Shown piece after piece: positions 33,013-44,865 of a stretch of DNA of 64,000 nucleotides. The stretch covers positions 21,499,004 to 21,563,003 of the forward strand of contig CM053336.1 of the NCBI GenBank assembly GCA_028583605.1, in the 5' to 3' direction. Under the pieces are notes generated by a model. That model was not told where the DNA came from. It did no database searches and saw nothing but the letters and a program-made list of their open reading frames with translations. The stretch is from Dastarcus helophoroides. Taxonomy: Eukaryota > Arthropoda > Insecta > Coleoptera > Bothrideridae. Position 1 is the first letter of the stretch. Each line of letters starts with the position of its first letter. Position numbers and translations under genes: made by a program.

Positions 33013-33915
33013 ATGTTGATTTTTTTAACCTGCCTTTTATGAAAGATTCGATTTTTTGGGATTTCTATTTTTTCAAAATCATTCTGGAAATTTCGAATAA
33101 TTTGAAAACTTTGTTTTAATATCGACTTTTTTTGCAAATTCTAATTTTTATCAAGATTTCGACTTTTCTCAAAGTTTTGCCCTTGTTACTGCTTTTCCCT
33201 AAATTTGGACTTTTATTGAAAATTTTGACTCTTTAATATTTTGACATCATCAAAATTTGACGTCTTTTTAAAATTTCGATTTTTTTCAACAGTTATCATT
33301 TATTTTAAAATTTTCACTTTTTTGAAAATTACGACTTTATTTGAGAAATTCATTTTTTTGAAAGTTTCGTCATTTCCAAAATTCTGTTTGCCTATTTATT
33401 TATTTATTTGGAAATATATGCCTATTTAGAAAAATTCGACCTTTTCAAAATTTCAAAATATTTTAAATTTCATCTTTTTCAAAATGTTTTGGTTTTTTTA
33501 ATTTAATTTCATTTAAAATGTCGACTTTTTCTTTAAATTTTGCCTTACTTGAATGTATTTAAGCATTTCTTATAAATTCAACTTTTTCAAGACTTCGACT
33601 TTTTCTCGAAATTTTAACTTTTTCTGAAAATTTTCATTTTTCTTTTGCAGAATTCAATCTTCTTGAAAGTTTATTTTTTACAAATGATAAATTTTAAAAA
33701 TTTCGACTTTGTTAAATCATAACATTCAAGAAAAAAGTCAAATTTTGAAAACATTTAAGAATTATTTATTACATATTTTATAGTTTTTTGGTTTTTTTTA
33801 GCATTCGAAATTTAAAGTAGGAAATTATAATTGGTGGAAATTTTGACTTAAGTCGATAATAAAGTGTAACAAAAAAAGTAATTATAAAGTTTAGTTAGAA
33901 ATTTTCTAGAAAACT
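33013..33915. repeat. A/T quasi-repeat tract
   Basis: T-rich orientation, words TTTTTCAAAATTTCGACTTT. No gene. Confidence 0.7.
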
Positions 33916-35192
33916 TGATAAGGGAAAGTGGCCGCGATAATAAATCAAACGCTCCAGAAAATTCGGCAAACGATAAGCCTTATCTGCCAAATTCTTCTAA
34001 TACCGGGACCGGGACCTACATAAGGTGGTCACTTTTCCTTCAGTCAAGTTAGTCAGACTAGAAGTTAGTTAGAATTCAATGAATGAGTTGGTTAATTAAA
34101 CAGTGTTAGTGAATTGCAATTGTAGTGTTCCGAGTTCAGTTCAGAAATATAATTCACATGTTAATCACTCGAACCAATAACGCACAATTGGCGTCAGAAG
34201 TGGGATTATTGTTATGGATTGTACGGCGGAATTCGTGCGAGGTTCCGAAATATTGCGCTAGTGAATCGCAACAATAATTAAATTTAGACTTTATCACGGA
34301 TTCTATAAACTGTTGAGTAGTTATACAGGGCGCGTCAAGTAAAATCTTGAACATTCTAGAACGCTTTATGGAAACGAGATTAAAATCGGTCAAAATGGAA
34401 CAAAAATTACAAGCGATAATAGCAATGATGAAAGGCAAAGAAGAACAGGAGGAAGAACGAAGACGACAAGATGAAAAACGAAGACGACAAGATGAAGAAC
34501 GAAGACGACAAGATGAAGAACGAAAACGACAAGAAGAAGAACAGAAGGAAGAACGAAGACGACAAGATGAAGAACCAAGACGACAAGAAAAAGAACAGGA
34601 GGAAGAATGAAGATGTCAAGATGAAGAACGAAGACAATAAGATGATGAACGAAGATAATAAGGTGAAGAACGAAGACAACAAGACAAAGAACGAAGACGA
34701 CAAGAAAAACAAGAAGAAGAACAGAAAAGGAATGCAGATAGACAAGAATTGCATAGTCTATTAGTAAATATAACTGAAAAATGAGAGTAGACATTGCAAA
34801 AATAAAAGAAGAAGTGAAAGAACAAATTACAGAAATAAGGGAAGAATGTAAGAAGAGATTGGCGAAGTGGGGAAAGAAATCGGAGAAGTAAAAAAAGAAT
34901 TCAATAACAAGCTTTGATAAGGGGAAGCGGCCGCGATAATAAAAGAGCTTAGAAATTTCTGCAAACGATAACCCTTATCTGCCAAATTCTTTAGGACCTC
35001 GACCGGGATTTATACTATAAGGCGGTTACTTTCTCCCCAGTCAAGTTAGAGTAGAAATTAGCTAGAATTCAATAAATAAGTTGGTTAATTAAACAGTGTT
35101 AGTGAATTGCAATTGTAGTGTTCCGAGTTCAGTTTAGAAATAATGTGTTTTACAATTCACGTGTTAATCATTCGAACCGATAACGCGCAACA
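33916..35192 (+). mobile_element. Miniature LTR retrotransposon (TRIM-like)
   Basis: Two direct LTRs: 33916 to about 34187, and 34915-35192. Both start TGATAAGGG and share GATAATAAA, CAAACGATAA, TTATCTGCCAAATTCTT and GTGAATTGCAATTGTAGTGT. Just inside the left LTR, TGGCGTCAGAAGTGGGAT (34189) looks like a tRNA primer-binding site, and a purine-rich stretch (34863-34905) precedes the right LTR. The interior is only about 730 bases with no RT, integrase or protease. No 5-base target duplication is visible. The internal frame is charged and repetitive. Confidence 0.85.
34347..34770 (+). pseudogene. Gag-like coiled-coil ORF with RRQDEE repeats
   Basis: MNILERFMETRLKSVKMEQK leads into an 18-base tandem repeat coding RRQDEE variants, then an in-frame stop at about 34609; the repeat continues past it in several frames to about 34730. 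A highly charged coiled coil would be expected. Its location between primer-binding site and 3' LTR suggests a gag remnant expanded by slippage. Minus-strand Leu/Phe-rich frames over it are shadows. Confidence 0.6.
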
Positions 35193-37150
35193 TTATTATT
35201 GGCTTAAAGTCAAATATTCCAGTATGTTGAATTATTTTTTTTAAATTGTGGTTCCAAAATAAAAAAATTAAAATTAAATTCCAAGATTCAAAAATATGTC
35301 GAAGAAAAATTATGAAATTAAAAAAAAATGTTTTCGAAATTTTTTGTTTGAAATGGAAAGAACGGAAGGTTTTTGAGACTAAAGACAAACATTTCAGTAT
35401 TATAACCCTCAGTTTAGGTGCCACATTCTGAATCGACGTCAAGAATTTACACCAATCAGATTTTACCTCAAAGTTTGAACGAAAAGTTTGGGGTAAAAGT
35501 ACAGAATTTCAGAAATTACTTGGAATTTAACAAGGAGAACCAATTTTCAAATTATCAACTTAAACTTTGAATAATAAGAAAAATAATCAAATTTTGAAAA
35601 AACTCGACTTTTAGGAAAGGAATTCGAGATTTGCTTCGAAATTTCGAATATAAAATTTTCATTCTTATTTTAAAGAGAATTATCAAGTTTGAACTCAAAA
35701 ATTTAAGATAAAGAATTGAAATTAATGGAAAAAGTCGAATAATATTCTAGACTTTTCAATTTCAAAGAAGGAAAAAATTCCAACTTTGGATAAAAATGTA
35801 AAATTACACAAACTGAATTTTAGCTCAAAAGTTTAAGACAAAAAAAGTCGAAATTTAGAGAAAAATCCTCAAACTTATAATAATAACATTTTCAAATTTT
35901 TAAACCCAAATAAGGGTACCTAGAGAAAAAAATGTAAATTAGATTAAAAACAATTTTAGAACGGAAGTTTAAGAAAAATATGTCGACCTTAGAGAAAAAT
36001 CTTGGACTTTATAATAAAAATATTCTGAATTTTTAAATCAAAACTATGGGAAAAATCCAAAGTTTGAAGGAAAAACATAAAATTATATACAAAAATGAGT
36101 TTCGGCACCAAAGTTCCAACTTAATTCCAAATTTCGAGAGGAAGGTTGGAATTGAGTTCAATAATAATGTGCCCGGTTAAAAAAATTTAAGAAAATTTAA
36201 ATTTAGAAGCATTAGAAAAAAAAAACTGAAAAGAAACAGAGAATTTCGAAAATACTCGATATTTACCCGAAAGGAATTCCTAAAATTTTGAGTTTACGCT
36301 TGAATTTTTTTTTTCGTATTCCCAACTTTTAAATTCGAAATTTGTTTGACTGAAATTTTTAGAAAAAGGGTAATTCCGTATAACAACCATTTCACTTTGT
36401 TATAATTTATACAAACTTAGCTTAGGCGTCAATTTCTCATTAATTTATTATAGAAACCCTTTATTTCAATATTTCATCGGTTTCTGAATTTGTATCTTTG
36501 TTAAATACTATTTAATTATGATATATGTGGGTTTGTTTCTCTATCAAGGAATTTTTCAAATAAATGAATATTTAACTCATAATGTGTAGAATTCTTTAAT
36601 ATTTATAACTAATAAACTTTATTAAGGATAAATTCAACAAGAGATATAGAAATTCCCCAATGTTTCTATAAATATTTGCTATGACCCGACCTGGTTTTGA
36701 TTTTCAGCATCGTTGGCCGTATATCTTTTGTTGTATTTATCGTTAATAGAGTTTATTAGTTATGACTATTTAATTATAATTACGAGTAAAAAATTATAAA
36801 AGCAGACGGCGCACATTAGGCTCACAGTTTTTTCTTTGGATTTCGTTCATATTATTTTTAGATTTCTTAGAATTTTCCTAGATAATCAGTTTTCTCTTAA
36901 GGTAATTAGAAGTTCATTGATATAGTTACAAGCCATAAAATATTAATACAGTTATGTTTAAATATTTATATACAGAAATAAGCTTCCTGTCACGGGTGTT
37001 GTATGTCACCTAATTTGTCTAAATTTCGAGCATTTTTTTCATGGTAATATGGGTGAAAATCATGAAAAAAATATTACAGAGACGTAGACATTTCATTGTA
37101 TTTTGATGGCTTAGTAGGATGTCAAAATAAAATTATATAAAATTTACCCA
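35193..37150. repeat. A/T-rich intron, quasi-repeat to 36.4 kb
   Basis: A-rich orientation tract to about 36400, then ordinary AT-rich sequence. No gene. Confidence 0.55.
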
Positions 37151-37850
37151 AAAGTTCCCATTTTGAGATTACAACAAAAAATTCCAGAAAAATCTGACAA
37201 TTTCAAGTTAATTTAAAAGTTTACCAAAAATATTTTGTCTAACATATTTTTAGTAAATTAAACATTTCTTGCAAATTGTCGATACTCCAAACTTTAATTG
37301 AGATCTTATTTATCAAAAAAATGTCGAATGTTTTAGTCCAAAAGTTTTAAAATTAAATTCATATTTTGAGAAAAAACTTGAATTTTTAGAGAAATCAAAC
37401 ATTTATAAAAATGAAATTCTATACCTTAGAGGCAAACACGTCTATCAGAAAAAAAACCATCTTTATATTGCTATCTTCAATACAAAGATATCTAAATAAA
37501 CAGCAAATTTAGGTCTTTTTAAAAAAAGTGCCAAGTCCAGGTTTACCCCTGACTTAAACTATGTTAGGTGACTTCAAACTTTTTTTTGTCATAAGAATGA
37601 GTTTTATGACAACATATCTATAAAAAACCGTTCTCTCTTAAAAATTAACCTAACATAAAATGCTACTATTGAAATTTTAGGACTCAAATTGATTATGTTC
37701 CACTTGATAATAAAAGGATTTTTTATAACAGGTCTTATTTTTCAGTTAGATTACGAACTCTCTTATTTGATGACCCCCAGATTAAGTAGTTTACTGTTGA
37801 AGTATCTTTCCTGTATTAGCAACATCGAGATAACTTATTATGGCATAGGG
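37151..37850. other. AT-rich intron
   Basis: No recognised feature; the 78-codon frame at 37689-37925 has no similarity I can name. Confidence 0.35.
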
Positions 37851-38420
37851 GGGCATTGTTTCAAAAAATTTTCAAATTCCCACACCGAAGCATCGATAAG
37901 CCCATTTCGAACAATTCCAACGTGACGCCGTTAATTGGCCGACATTCACATGTCTAACACGAAAACAAAACACGCCTAATCAATAGGCCTCATCAGCTTG
38001 ACGCAACCGTTCACGAGAAGATCCCAATTACGTGTTGCAAGCAGTACCGAGTACCGAGTGAAAGTTACCGGAGGGTACTTTTGGCTTAAGCGGCATAAGC
38101 CACACATGGAAACCGGCTAATGAACGCGGGCGATTACGCGCTAATTGCCCGACGAATTCTTCCGACTCAGTATGCACATAGCTTTTGCCTTATTAGACGC
38201 CATTTTTATTGCCGTGGTGCGCTTTTGGGGTTCGGGCGGTTGATTTCTAGTTAAGAATGCCCAGCACGCACGAGCTTCGGGCGTAATTCAAGTATTAAGC
38301 GATGCACGACACGACATGTCATCTCTGAATTTATTTTCCATACAAATTAGCCATTAATTAGCGGTTATAACTTACATGGGAGATTAAGATCTGAAACAGT
38401 AAACGGAAACCGCAAATCAA
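37851..38420. promoter_or_regulatory. GC-richer unique island, candidate enhancer
   Basis: About 550 bases of balanced composition with CCGTTAATTGGCCGACATTC, ACGCGCTAATTGCC and CATTAATTAGCGGTTATAAC, spaced homeodomain-type cores, and no repeat character. This is a sharp contrast to the flanking tracts. Confidence 0.45.
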
Positions 38421-38917
38421 ATTTTAATTATAATATTTAACGATTTAGTTTGATTCTTCTTTTAAGAAATCATGTGCAGCATAGTTAAAATCATAAGAAT
38501 CTTAGGGGTTATTTAAAAAGAGAATTTATCGTCATCTAACGCAATGCTCCAAAGGCACAATAGGGTTGGTTGCCCTTTGAGAGTGGATTGTACTCAAAAA
38601 AATCATGGTAAAGAAAAAAGTTTAAAGTTGCATTTACTTTCTATTTTATAAATCCAACAAGAATACATGAGACTTAAGTTACGAAGACCAAAAAAAATTA
38701 CATGCAAATGAGCTCGATTTATATTTTGCCCTGGACTCACTGGATGCTCAATCCATTTCTGCGTAACTGCTGATATTTGCCTGAATATATCAAATTATGT
38801 AATAAAATTAAACTGAACCAGTCTGCTAAACTGTAAGCTCTTCTGTTCAATTTTCTTGACCCGGTTTTATTAGATTTCGAATTGTTTAGATCGTTAGAGA
38901 TCTGATTTGGGAGAATA
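38421..38917. other. Unique intron segment
   Basis: No recognised feature. Confidence 0.3.
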
Positions 38918-38919
38918 TA

Positions 38920-40191
38920 TTGGGTTGGCAAGAAAATAATTTGGTTTTTTTCACATAGACAGCGTTATTTAATTTTTTTAAAAATGAATTGTGTGGAGGA
39001 TGTTCTTTAGGTTTTGTCATTTGATATCAGACAGATCGAGGTTCATTTTGAAGCGCGTGGTGAGAGATTTTATTTCTAGCTGATAGTTGAGGGTCAATTT
39101 TAACATGGAGTGGAAAAAGGAATATTTTCGACATATTTTACTTTTTTATTTCGGTAAAGTACGGAAAGCTGCAGAGACTCCTAAAGAAATGTGTGAAGTT
39201 TATGGTGGTGATTGCATAACAGAAAGCACTTGTCAGAATTGGTTTAGGAAATTCCGTTCTGGAGATTTTTCACTCAAGATGACCAACGTTCTCGTCGACC
39301 TACTAAAGTTGATAATAATTAAATTAATGCCATTATTAAAGAGGACCGTCATATAACTGTTGGGGAGATTTCGATGAGGTTAAATGTATCACACACAATC
39401 TTTGAGAATCTCTTAAAATGTCTTGGACTCGTTAAAAAGCTCGATATTTTTGTTCCGCATAAATTGAAAGATATTTATTTGACACAATGAATCAATATTT
39501 GCGATGCGCATCTTGGGCGCAATGAAAATGATCCCTTCTTGAAAAGAATCATTACTGGTAATGCAAAATGGGTCACCTACAGTAAAATCATTCAAAAACG
39601 ACCATGGTCCAAGCGCGATGAACCAGCACAAACCACATCAAAAGCTGATTTGAATCAAAAAAAAGCTCATGCTGTCGATTTGGTGGAGTTATAAAGGTGT
39701 TGTGTATTTTAAACTGCTTCCAAGGAACCAGACAATCAATTCAGATGTGTACCGCCAACAGCTAATGAAACTGGACGATACAATCAAAGAAAAAAGGCTA
39801 GAATTGGCAAATCGGAAAGGAATTGTTTTTCACCATGACACACATCTTTGGTAACTCGTGGGAAATTATTGGAGCTTGGTTGGGAAGTGATGTCGCATCC
39901 CCCATACATCCCTGAACTAGCACAATCTAATTACCATTTATTTTGTAGTTTGCAGAACTCTATGAATGGTAAAAATTTCCCAAATAATAATGACCTTAAA
40001 TCGCACTTGGTTCAGTTTTCTCTAAGAAGGATCAACAATTCTAATGGCGCAGAATCATGAAGCTGCAAGAAAGATGGCAAAAGGTCATTGAACAAAATGG
40101 AAAATATATAATTGATTAAAGTCCATTCTTTGTATTAAAAAAATGTGTTTTTTTAATACCACAAAACCGAAATTTCTTTCTTGCCAACCAA
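38920..40191 (+). mobile_element. mariner element 3, full length
   Basis: Flanked by TA (38918-38919, 40192-40193). The ends TTGGGTTGGCAAGAAA and, inverted, TTGGTTGGCAAGAAAG differ by one inserted G. The length is 1272 bp, complete for a mariner. Confidence 0.92.
39105..40119 (+). pseudogene. mariner transposase, inactive
   Basis: MEWKKEYFRHILLFYF starts an N-terminal helix-turn-helix like that of cecropia/Hsmar-type mariners (CQNWFRKFRSGDFSLK). Frames then break repeatedly. The first catalytic position reads ITGNAKWVTY instead of TGDEKW (Asp to Asn). The second is kept in FHHDTH. The third reads IPELAQSNYHLF instead of APSDYHLF (Asp to Asn). Stops occur near 39322, 39690 and 39852. Ends IIEQNGKYIID at a TAA (40117-40119). 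Dead transposase of a full-length element. Confidence 0.92.
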
Positions 40192-40193
40192 TA

Positions 40194-40962
40194 GATTTTA
40201 TTAATTCTACCTCAATGTCATGAGTCAGTGTCTTCTTAATTATTTATTCGATAATGTTACTAATAGTATTAATACCATGTGTACAAAATGTTTATAATCT
40301 AGTGTGCTGCTGTCATTTTTTGTCATGTTTATGTATATTCCTTACTTAATTGGTGTTTTAAACAGACAGGTAAACAAACATAACATTAAAAATATTTTGT
40401 TAATTTGATGTTACATTGGAAGAAAAATCTTTTATTGTTGAATTCTACTTTCGAAAGGCCCAAAAAAGCAATAATGAATGGATGGGTCTCTTCTATTCCT
40501 GATGATACCGCAAAATTTTTATGTCAAGGTTAAATGTCAATTCCGTGAGTAGGAATCAAGTGAGGAAGATACTTGAACATATTAAAAAATGACAGCAGTA
40601 CATTAGATTAGAAAACTTTTTGTACATTTAATAGTTCCAATGTTACTAAAAATTCAGAAAATATAATATTATCTCACGCACACAAAGGCTATTTTTATAT
40701 GCTATATGCTTCAGACTGTCAAGAATCGGGAAATGCATATCAATTGATAGACTCTCCCGCTGACTTGCATTAGCCGCGTTCTGTCCCCACTATTTTGTTA
40801 CCGTCTCAGATGAACACTAATATAGACGTTGCAGGATTATATGCGAGATGCAAAGGACTAGGACGATCGCCCCCGACTTTTAAGTTAATTGAAGCCACTA
40901 CACAAATTAAAAACACTAGATGATCAATAAAGATAAAAAAATAATAAATACACAAGTGAATT
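40194..40962. other. Intron without recognised features
   Basis: Ordinary AT-rich sequence. Nothing supportable was found. Confidence 0.35.
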
Positions 40963-41186
40963 GAAATACAGAACTTGTCCCCTGAAACCAAGAAAGATTA
41001 AAAAACACAACAAACGTTGCTCTAACGCGTTTCGACAGCCAAGTTGTTATCTTCAGAGAGATGAATGGCTGTCGAAACGCGTTACAGCAACGTTTGTTGT
41101 GTTTTTTAATCATTCTTGGTTTCAGGGGACAAGTTCTATTTTTCAATTCTTAAAGATAACCAAGGACCAGTCCGTTCCAGCAAATA
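40963..41186. repeat. FB1 foldback copy, nearly perfect palindrome
   Basis: Arms ACAGAACTTGTCCCCTGAAA and TTTCAGGGGACAAGTTCTAT face each other around two oppositely oriented GAAA-ACGCGT sites (one read on each strand). The right end is AACCAAGGACCAGTCCGTTC. CAAGTGAAT lies on both flanks (about 40949 and 41187), a possible 9-10 base target duplication. Confidence 0.9.
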
Positions 41187-41299
41187 CAAGTGAATAAATA
41201 TAGAATTAAACACACCATCAGAATTGACTAAAAAAAGATGAACCACCACAAACATCTTTTAATATAAAGCCATTGGCGTGTCTCCCATAAAAGCTATGG

Positions 41300-42365
41300 A
41301 AGCGCAACTTTCTTTAAAAAATTTTATGAAACCTTTTTTTCACACGACAACATGACCAGCATTTATTTCGAAACGAATTTAGAAAATGAAACTAAAAATG
41401 TTCAGGCTTTTTAACCTAGTTTAAATTTCCAATATTTAGAAGAGTAAAACAGAAAACGGAGTTAATATTCTTGGAAAAATTCTAGATTTGAGTTTCAAGT
41501 CGAATTCTTAGAAAAAAAAAATCGGAATTTTGCAAAAAAATCAAAAATAAGAAAAGAATTAATTTGCAAGATTTATATTTTTCTTAAAGATTTATTTAGT
41601 TTCAAAAAAAAATTCGAAAAAATTTGAATACTCAAGTTTAAGTCTGTTATGATTATAACAAAAAATTTTAAAACATTTTTAAATAAATTTTGGGATATTT
41701 TCTTTTGACTACTTTCTTCAAATTGTGTGTTTTAAATTTGATTTTTTGTAAAGTTTCTGTTTCTATATTTCGGGGAAAAAATTAAATTTAAAAAGAACAA
41801 CTCGACAAAAAGTCCGAATTTCGATTCAGGCAAAGTTCAAACAAACCAAATTCATCAATAAAAAAGTTTCTAGTCATTCATAACTAACGCCCGACTTCGG
41901 AGGAAAAGGTCTTTTAAAAATTTGAATCTACAGATTAAAGCCTAAATATCGAGAAACATTTTTTTTTTTAGTTTCACGTTAAAAAAAAAACTTTTAGGAA
42001 AAAATAAAACATAAACATTCCAAAAAATGAACAAATTTAAGACAAATTATGTCAAGATTTCAAATCAATTCAACTCTATCAACAAAAACGTTATCAACAT
42101 TTTGAATTTTTCTAGACATTTTGAACTTTTGAGGAAATTTGGAGAAAACATTTCGAGCTTATTTTCGAAATTTTATAATATTCTTAAAATCTCAAACTTA
42201 AACCTAAATTTTTTATTTTTTATAAGAGAAAAGTCTAAATTTTGAAACAAGAAGTAACCATTTCTTAAAATAGTATAAATTTGAATTGAAAGTGACAACT
42301 CTTCAAATAAAAACTAAATTCATTTAAACAATATTTCCTGAAATTATGATTGAAATATTGAGATC
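41300..42365. repeat. A/T quasi-repeat tract
   Basis: A-rich orientation; frames here are artefacts. No gene. Confidence 0.6.
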
Positions 42366-43870
42366 TCAACTTTTCTAGAGTGAAGGGTAAAATTTCCAAA
42401 TTTTATAAAAAATCAGAAATTCCAAATGGATACAAATTTTTGATAAATTTGTATGTTTTTATAAAAATTCGAATTTTCTTGCGAAATGTTACGATCAAAG
42501 TCAAAATTTTATAAATAATTAAGGTCTTAACTTCCTCATTTAAGTTAGAATTTTTCAATTAAGACAGAAACAACTTTATTTTGACGTTTTGACCTTGAAA
42601 CTCAAAATTACAAAAAAAGTCGAAATAAAGTCAACATCAAAAAAATGCTTCTCAAAATTTCGATTTTAAAGATGAGAAGAGATAGAAGCAAAAGTTGAAA
42701 TTGCCAAAATTGATAAAAATTCCAAAATTTCAAATCGATAAACATTTTTGATTTTTTTTAAAGAAATTCGAATTTTCTTGCAAAATGTTGCGATTAAAGT
42801 TAAACTTTTATAAATTATTAAAGTCCAAACTTTTTCATTAAAGTTAGAATTTTCCGATTTGGGCGGAAACAATTTTTTTTTACGTTTTGACCTTGAAACT
42901 CAAAAAATAAAAAAAGTTGAAATAAACTCAACATCGAAAATGTGCTTCTCAAAATTTCGATTTTAAAGAAGAGATTTTCACTTTTCTAGAAGCAAAAGTT
43001 AAAATTGCCAAATTTGATAAGAATTCCGAAATTCCAAATCGATAAACATTTTTGATAAATGTTGGTTTTTTTTTAATAGAAATTCGAGTTTTCTGGCAAA
43101 ATGCTGCGATTAAAGTCAAACTTTTATAAATAATTAAAGTCTAAACTTTTTCATTTAAGTTAAAATTTTCCGATTAAAGCGGAAGGAATTTTTTTTGACG
43201 TTTTGACTTTGAAACCCAAAATTACAAAAAGAATCTAAATAAAATCAACATCAAAAAAATGATTCCCAAAATATCAATTTTAAAGATGAGATTTCCACTT
43301 TTCTAGAAGCAAAAGTTGAAATTGCCAAATTTCTGATAAAGCTTGGGGTTTTTCCAAAATTCGACTTTTCTTTTAAAATGTCCTAATTAAAGTCAAAATT
43401 TCGTAAATATTTAAGGCTGAAATTTCCCCATTAAAGTTAAAATTTTCTTACCGCGGGAAAAACATTTTTGACATTTTGATCCTGGAACCCAAAATTTCTA
43501 GAAAAGTCGAAACAAAGTCGACATTAAAAAATATTTCAAAAAAATTCGATTTTAATAACGAGTTTTTGACTTTCCTAGAAGAAAAAGCCTGAAATTTCAA
43601 ATTTTATAAAAATTCATATATTCTAAATCGGTAAAAATTGTTGCTGAAATTTTAGTTTTTTTACGAAAATTCGACTTTTCTTTCAAAGTGCCGCAGTTAA
43701 AGTCAACATTTCGGAAATAATTAGGGTCGAAACTCCCGAACAATATTGAAATTTTCCTATTAGCACGCAAGAACGTTTTTCCATTTTTCCACCTTTTGAC
43801 TTTAGAACTCAAAATTTCGAGAAAAGTCGAAATAGAGTCGACATTTTGATTCTAAAGATGAAATTTTAGA
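42366..43870. repeat. Tandem array, about 300-base units, five copies
   Basis: The anchor GCAAAATGTTGCGATTAAAG and its variants recur at 42482, 42781, 43096, 43373 and 43684, spacings of 299, 315, 277 and 311. In between, the order of words repeats: TTTTGACGTTTTGACCTTGA, ACTCAAAATTAC, AAGTCAACATC, CTCAAAATTTCGATTTTAAA, CTTTTCTAGAAGCAAAAGTT, CCAAATCGATAAAC. A higher-order array within otherwise formless A/T sequence. Confidence 0.85.
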
Positions 43871-44220
43871 AAAAATATGTTTACGTTTTTAAAATTTTTA
43901 TTTAAATTTTCAATTAAACAATGAGGCAAATAAATCTAAATTTCAACAAAAATCAAAGATTTAAAAAAATTTCTGGTATTTTCGTGATTAAAATTTAATA
44001 GTTACTTATACCGTGGGTAAAATTCAAAATTTACAAAAAAGCAAATAATCGACTTAGTTGGAAAAAATTAAAAATTTTGATTTGCATCAGAGAAAAAAGG
44101 AATTTTAAAATAAAATACGGAATTATCTTTTTAAAATGGTAAATTCAGGAATGGTGATAAATTTTCACAGTTAAAATGCTTTTGATAGAGTTCCGTAATC
44201 TACCCTTATAGTTGCCAAGC
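43871..44220. repeat. A/T-rich intron
   Basis: Quasi-repeat words; no gene. Confidence 0.4.
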
Positions 44221-44865
44221 GCCTGAATCGAGAAGACTAGATTAGGGCCAGGAGACCGAGAGACCAGGACATTGATACTAGGAGATTGGGACGGGAAGAC
44301 TAAGGTCAACAGCCTGACACCAGGAAACTGAAACCAGGCGACTGAGACTGGGAAACTGAGATCACGAGACTGAGACTAGGAGACTGACACCAGGGGACTG
44401 GGACCAGGATATTGGGAGCAGAAGATTGGGACCAGGCGACTGAAACCAGGGGACTGAGACTAGAAAATTGAGTTTAGAAGACTGAGACTAGAAAACTGAG
44501 ATCAGGAGACTAAGGCTAGAAAACTGAGATGAGGAGACTAAGGATAGAAGACTGATACCAGGAGGCTGGGTCCAAGGGACTGGGAATAGGAGATTGAGAC
44601 CAGGCGACTGAACTAGGAGACTGGAACCAGGAGGGATTAAGAGACTGAGAGCAGAAGACTGAGATCAGAAGACTGGAACAAGAAGAGTGAGATCAGGAGA
44701 CTGGTACCAGATGACTGAACCAAGAGATTGGGGCCAGGAGACTGAACAAGAACACTAGGAGACAGAGAAGAGGAATGGCACCAAGAGAGTAAAACCAGGA
44801 GACAGAGAGGAAGGATTAGGAACAGAAGACTGAGACCAGGCGACTGAGATCCAGAGACGTTACAA
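44221..44865 (+). repeat. Minisatellite of GAGACTGAGACCAG units
   Basis: About 640 bases built from variants of GGAGACTGAGACCA, with basic spacing of about 9-10 bases (AGACTG, GACCAGG, GGACTGGG) and doublet units near 19-20. Strongly purine-rich on the plus strand and clearly bounded on both sides by A/T DNA. A minus-strand Leu/Ser-rich frame across it is artefactual. Confidence 0.9.

Noticed and set aside
34390..34825. 134- and 115-codon Leu/Phe-rich minus-strand frames resembling a membrane protein
   Set aside because: Antisense of the RRQDEE-type coding repeat in the LTR element.
42366..43870. CRISPR-like array
   Set aside because: Units are about 300 bases, imperfect and without spacers, in an animal genome.
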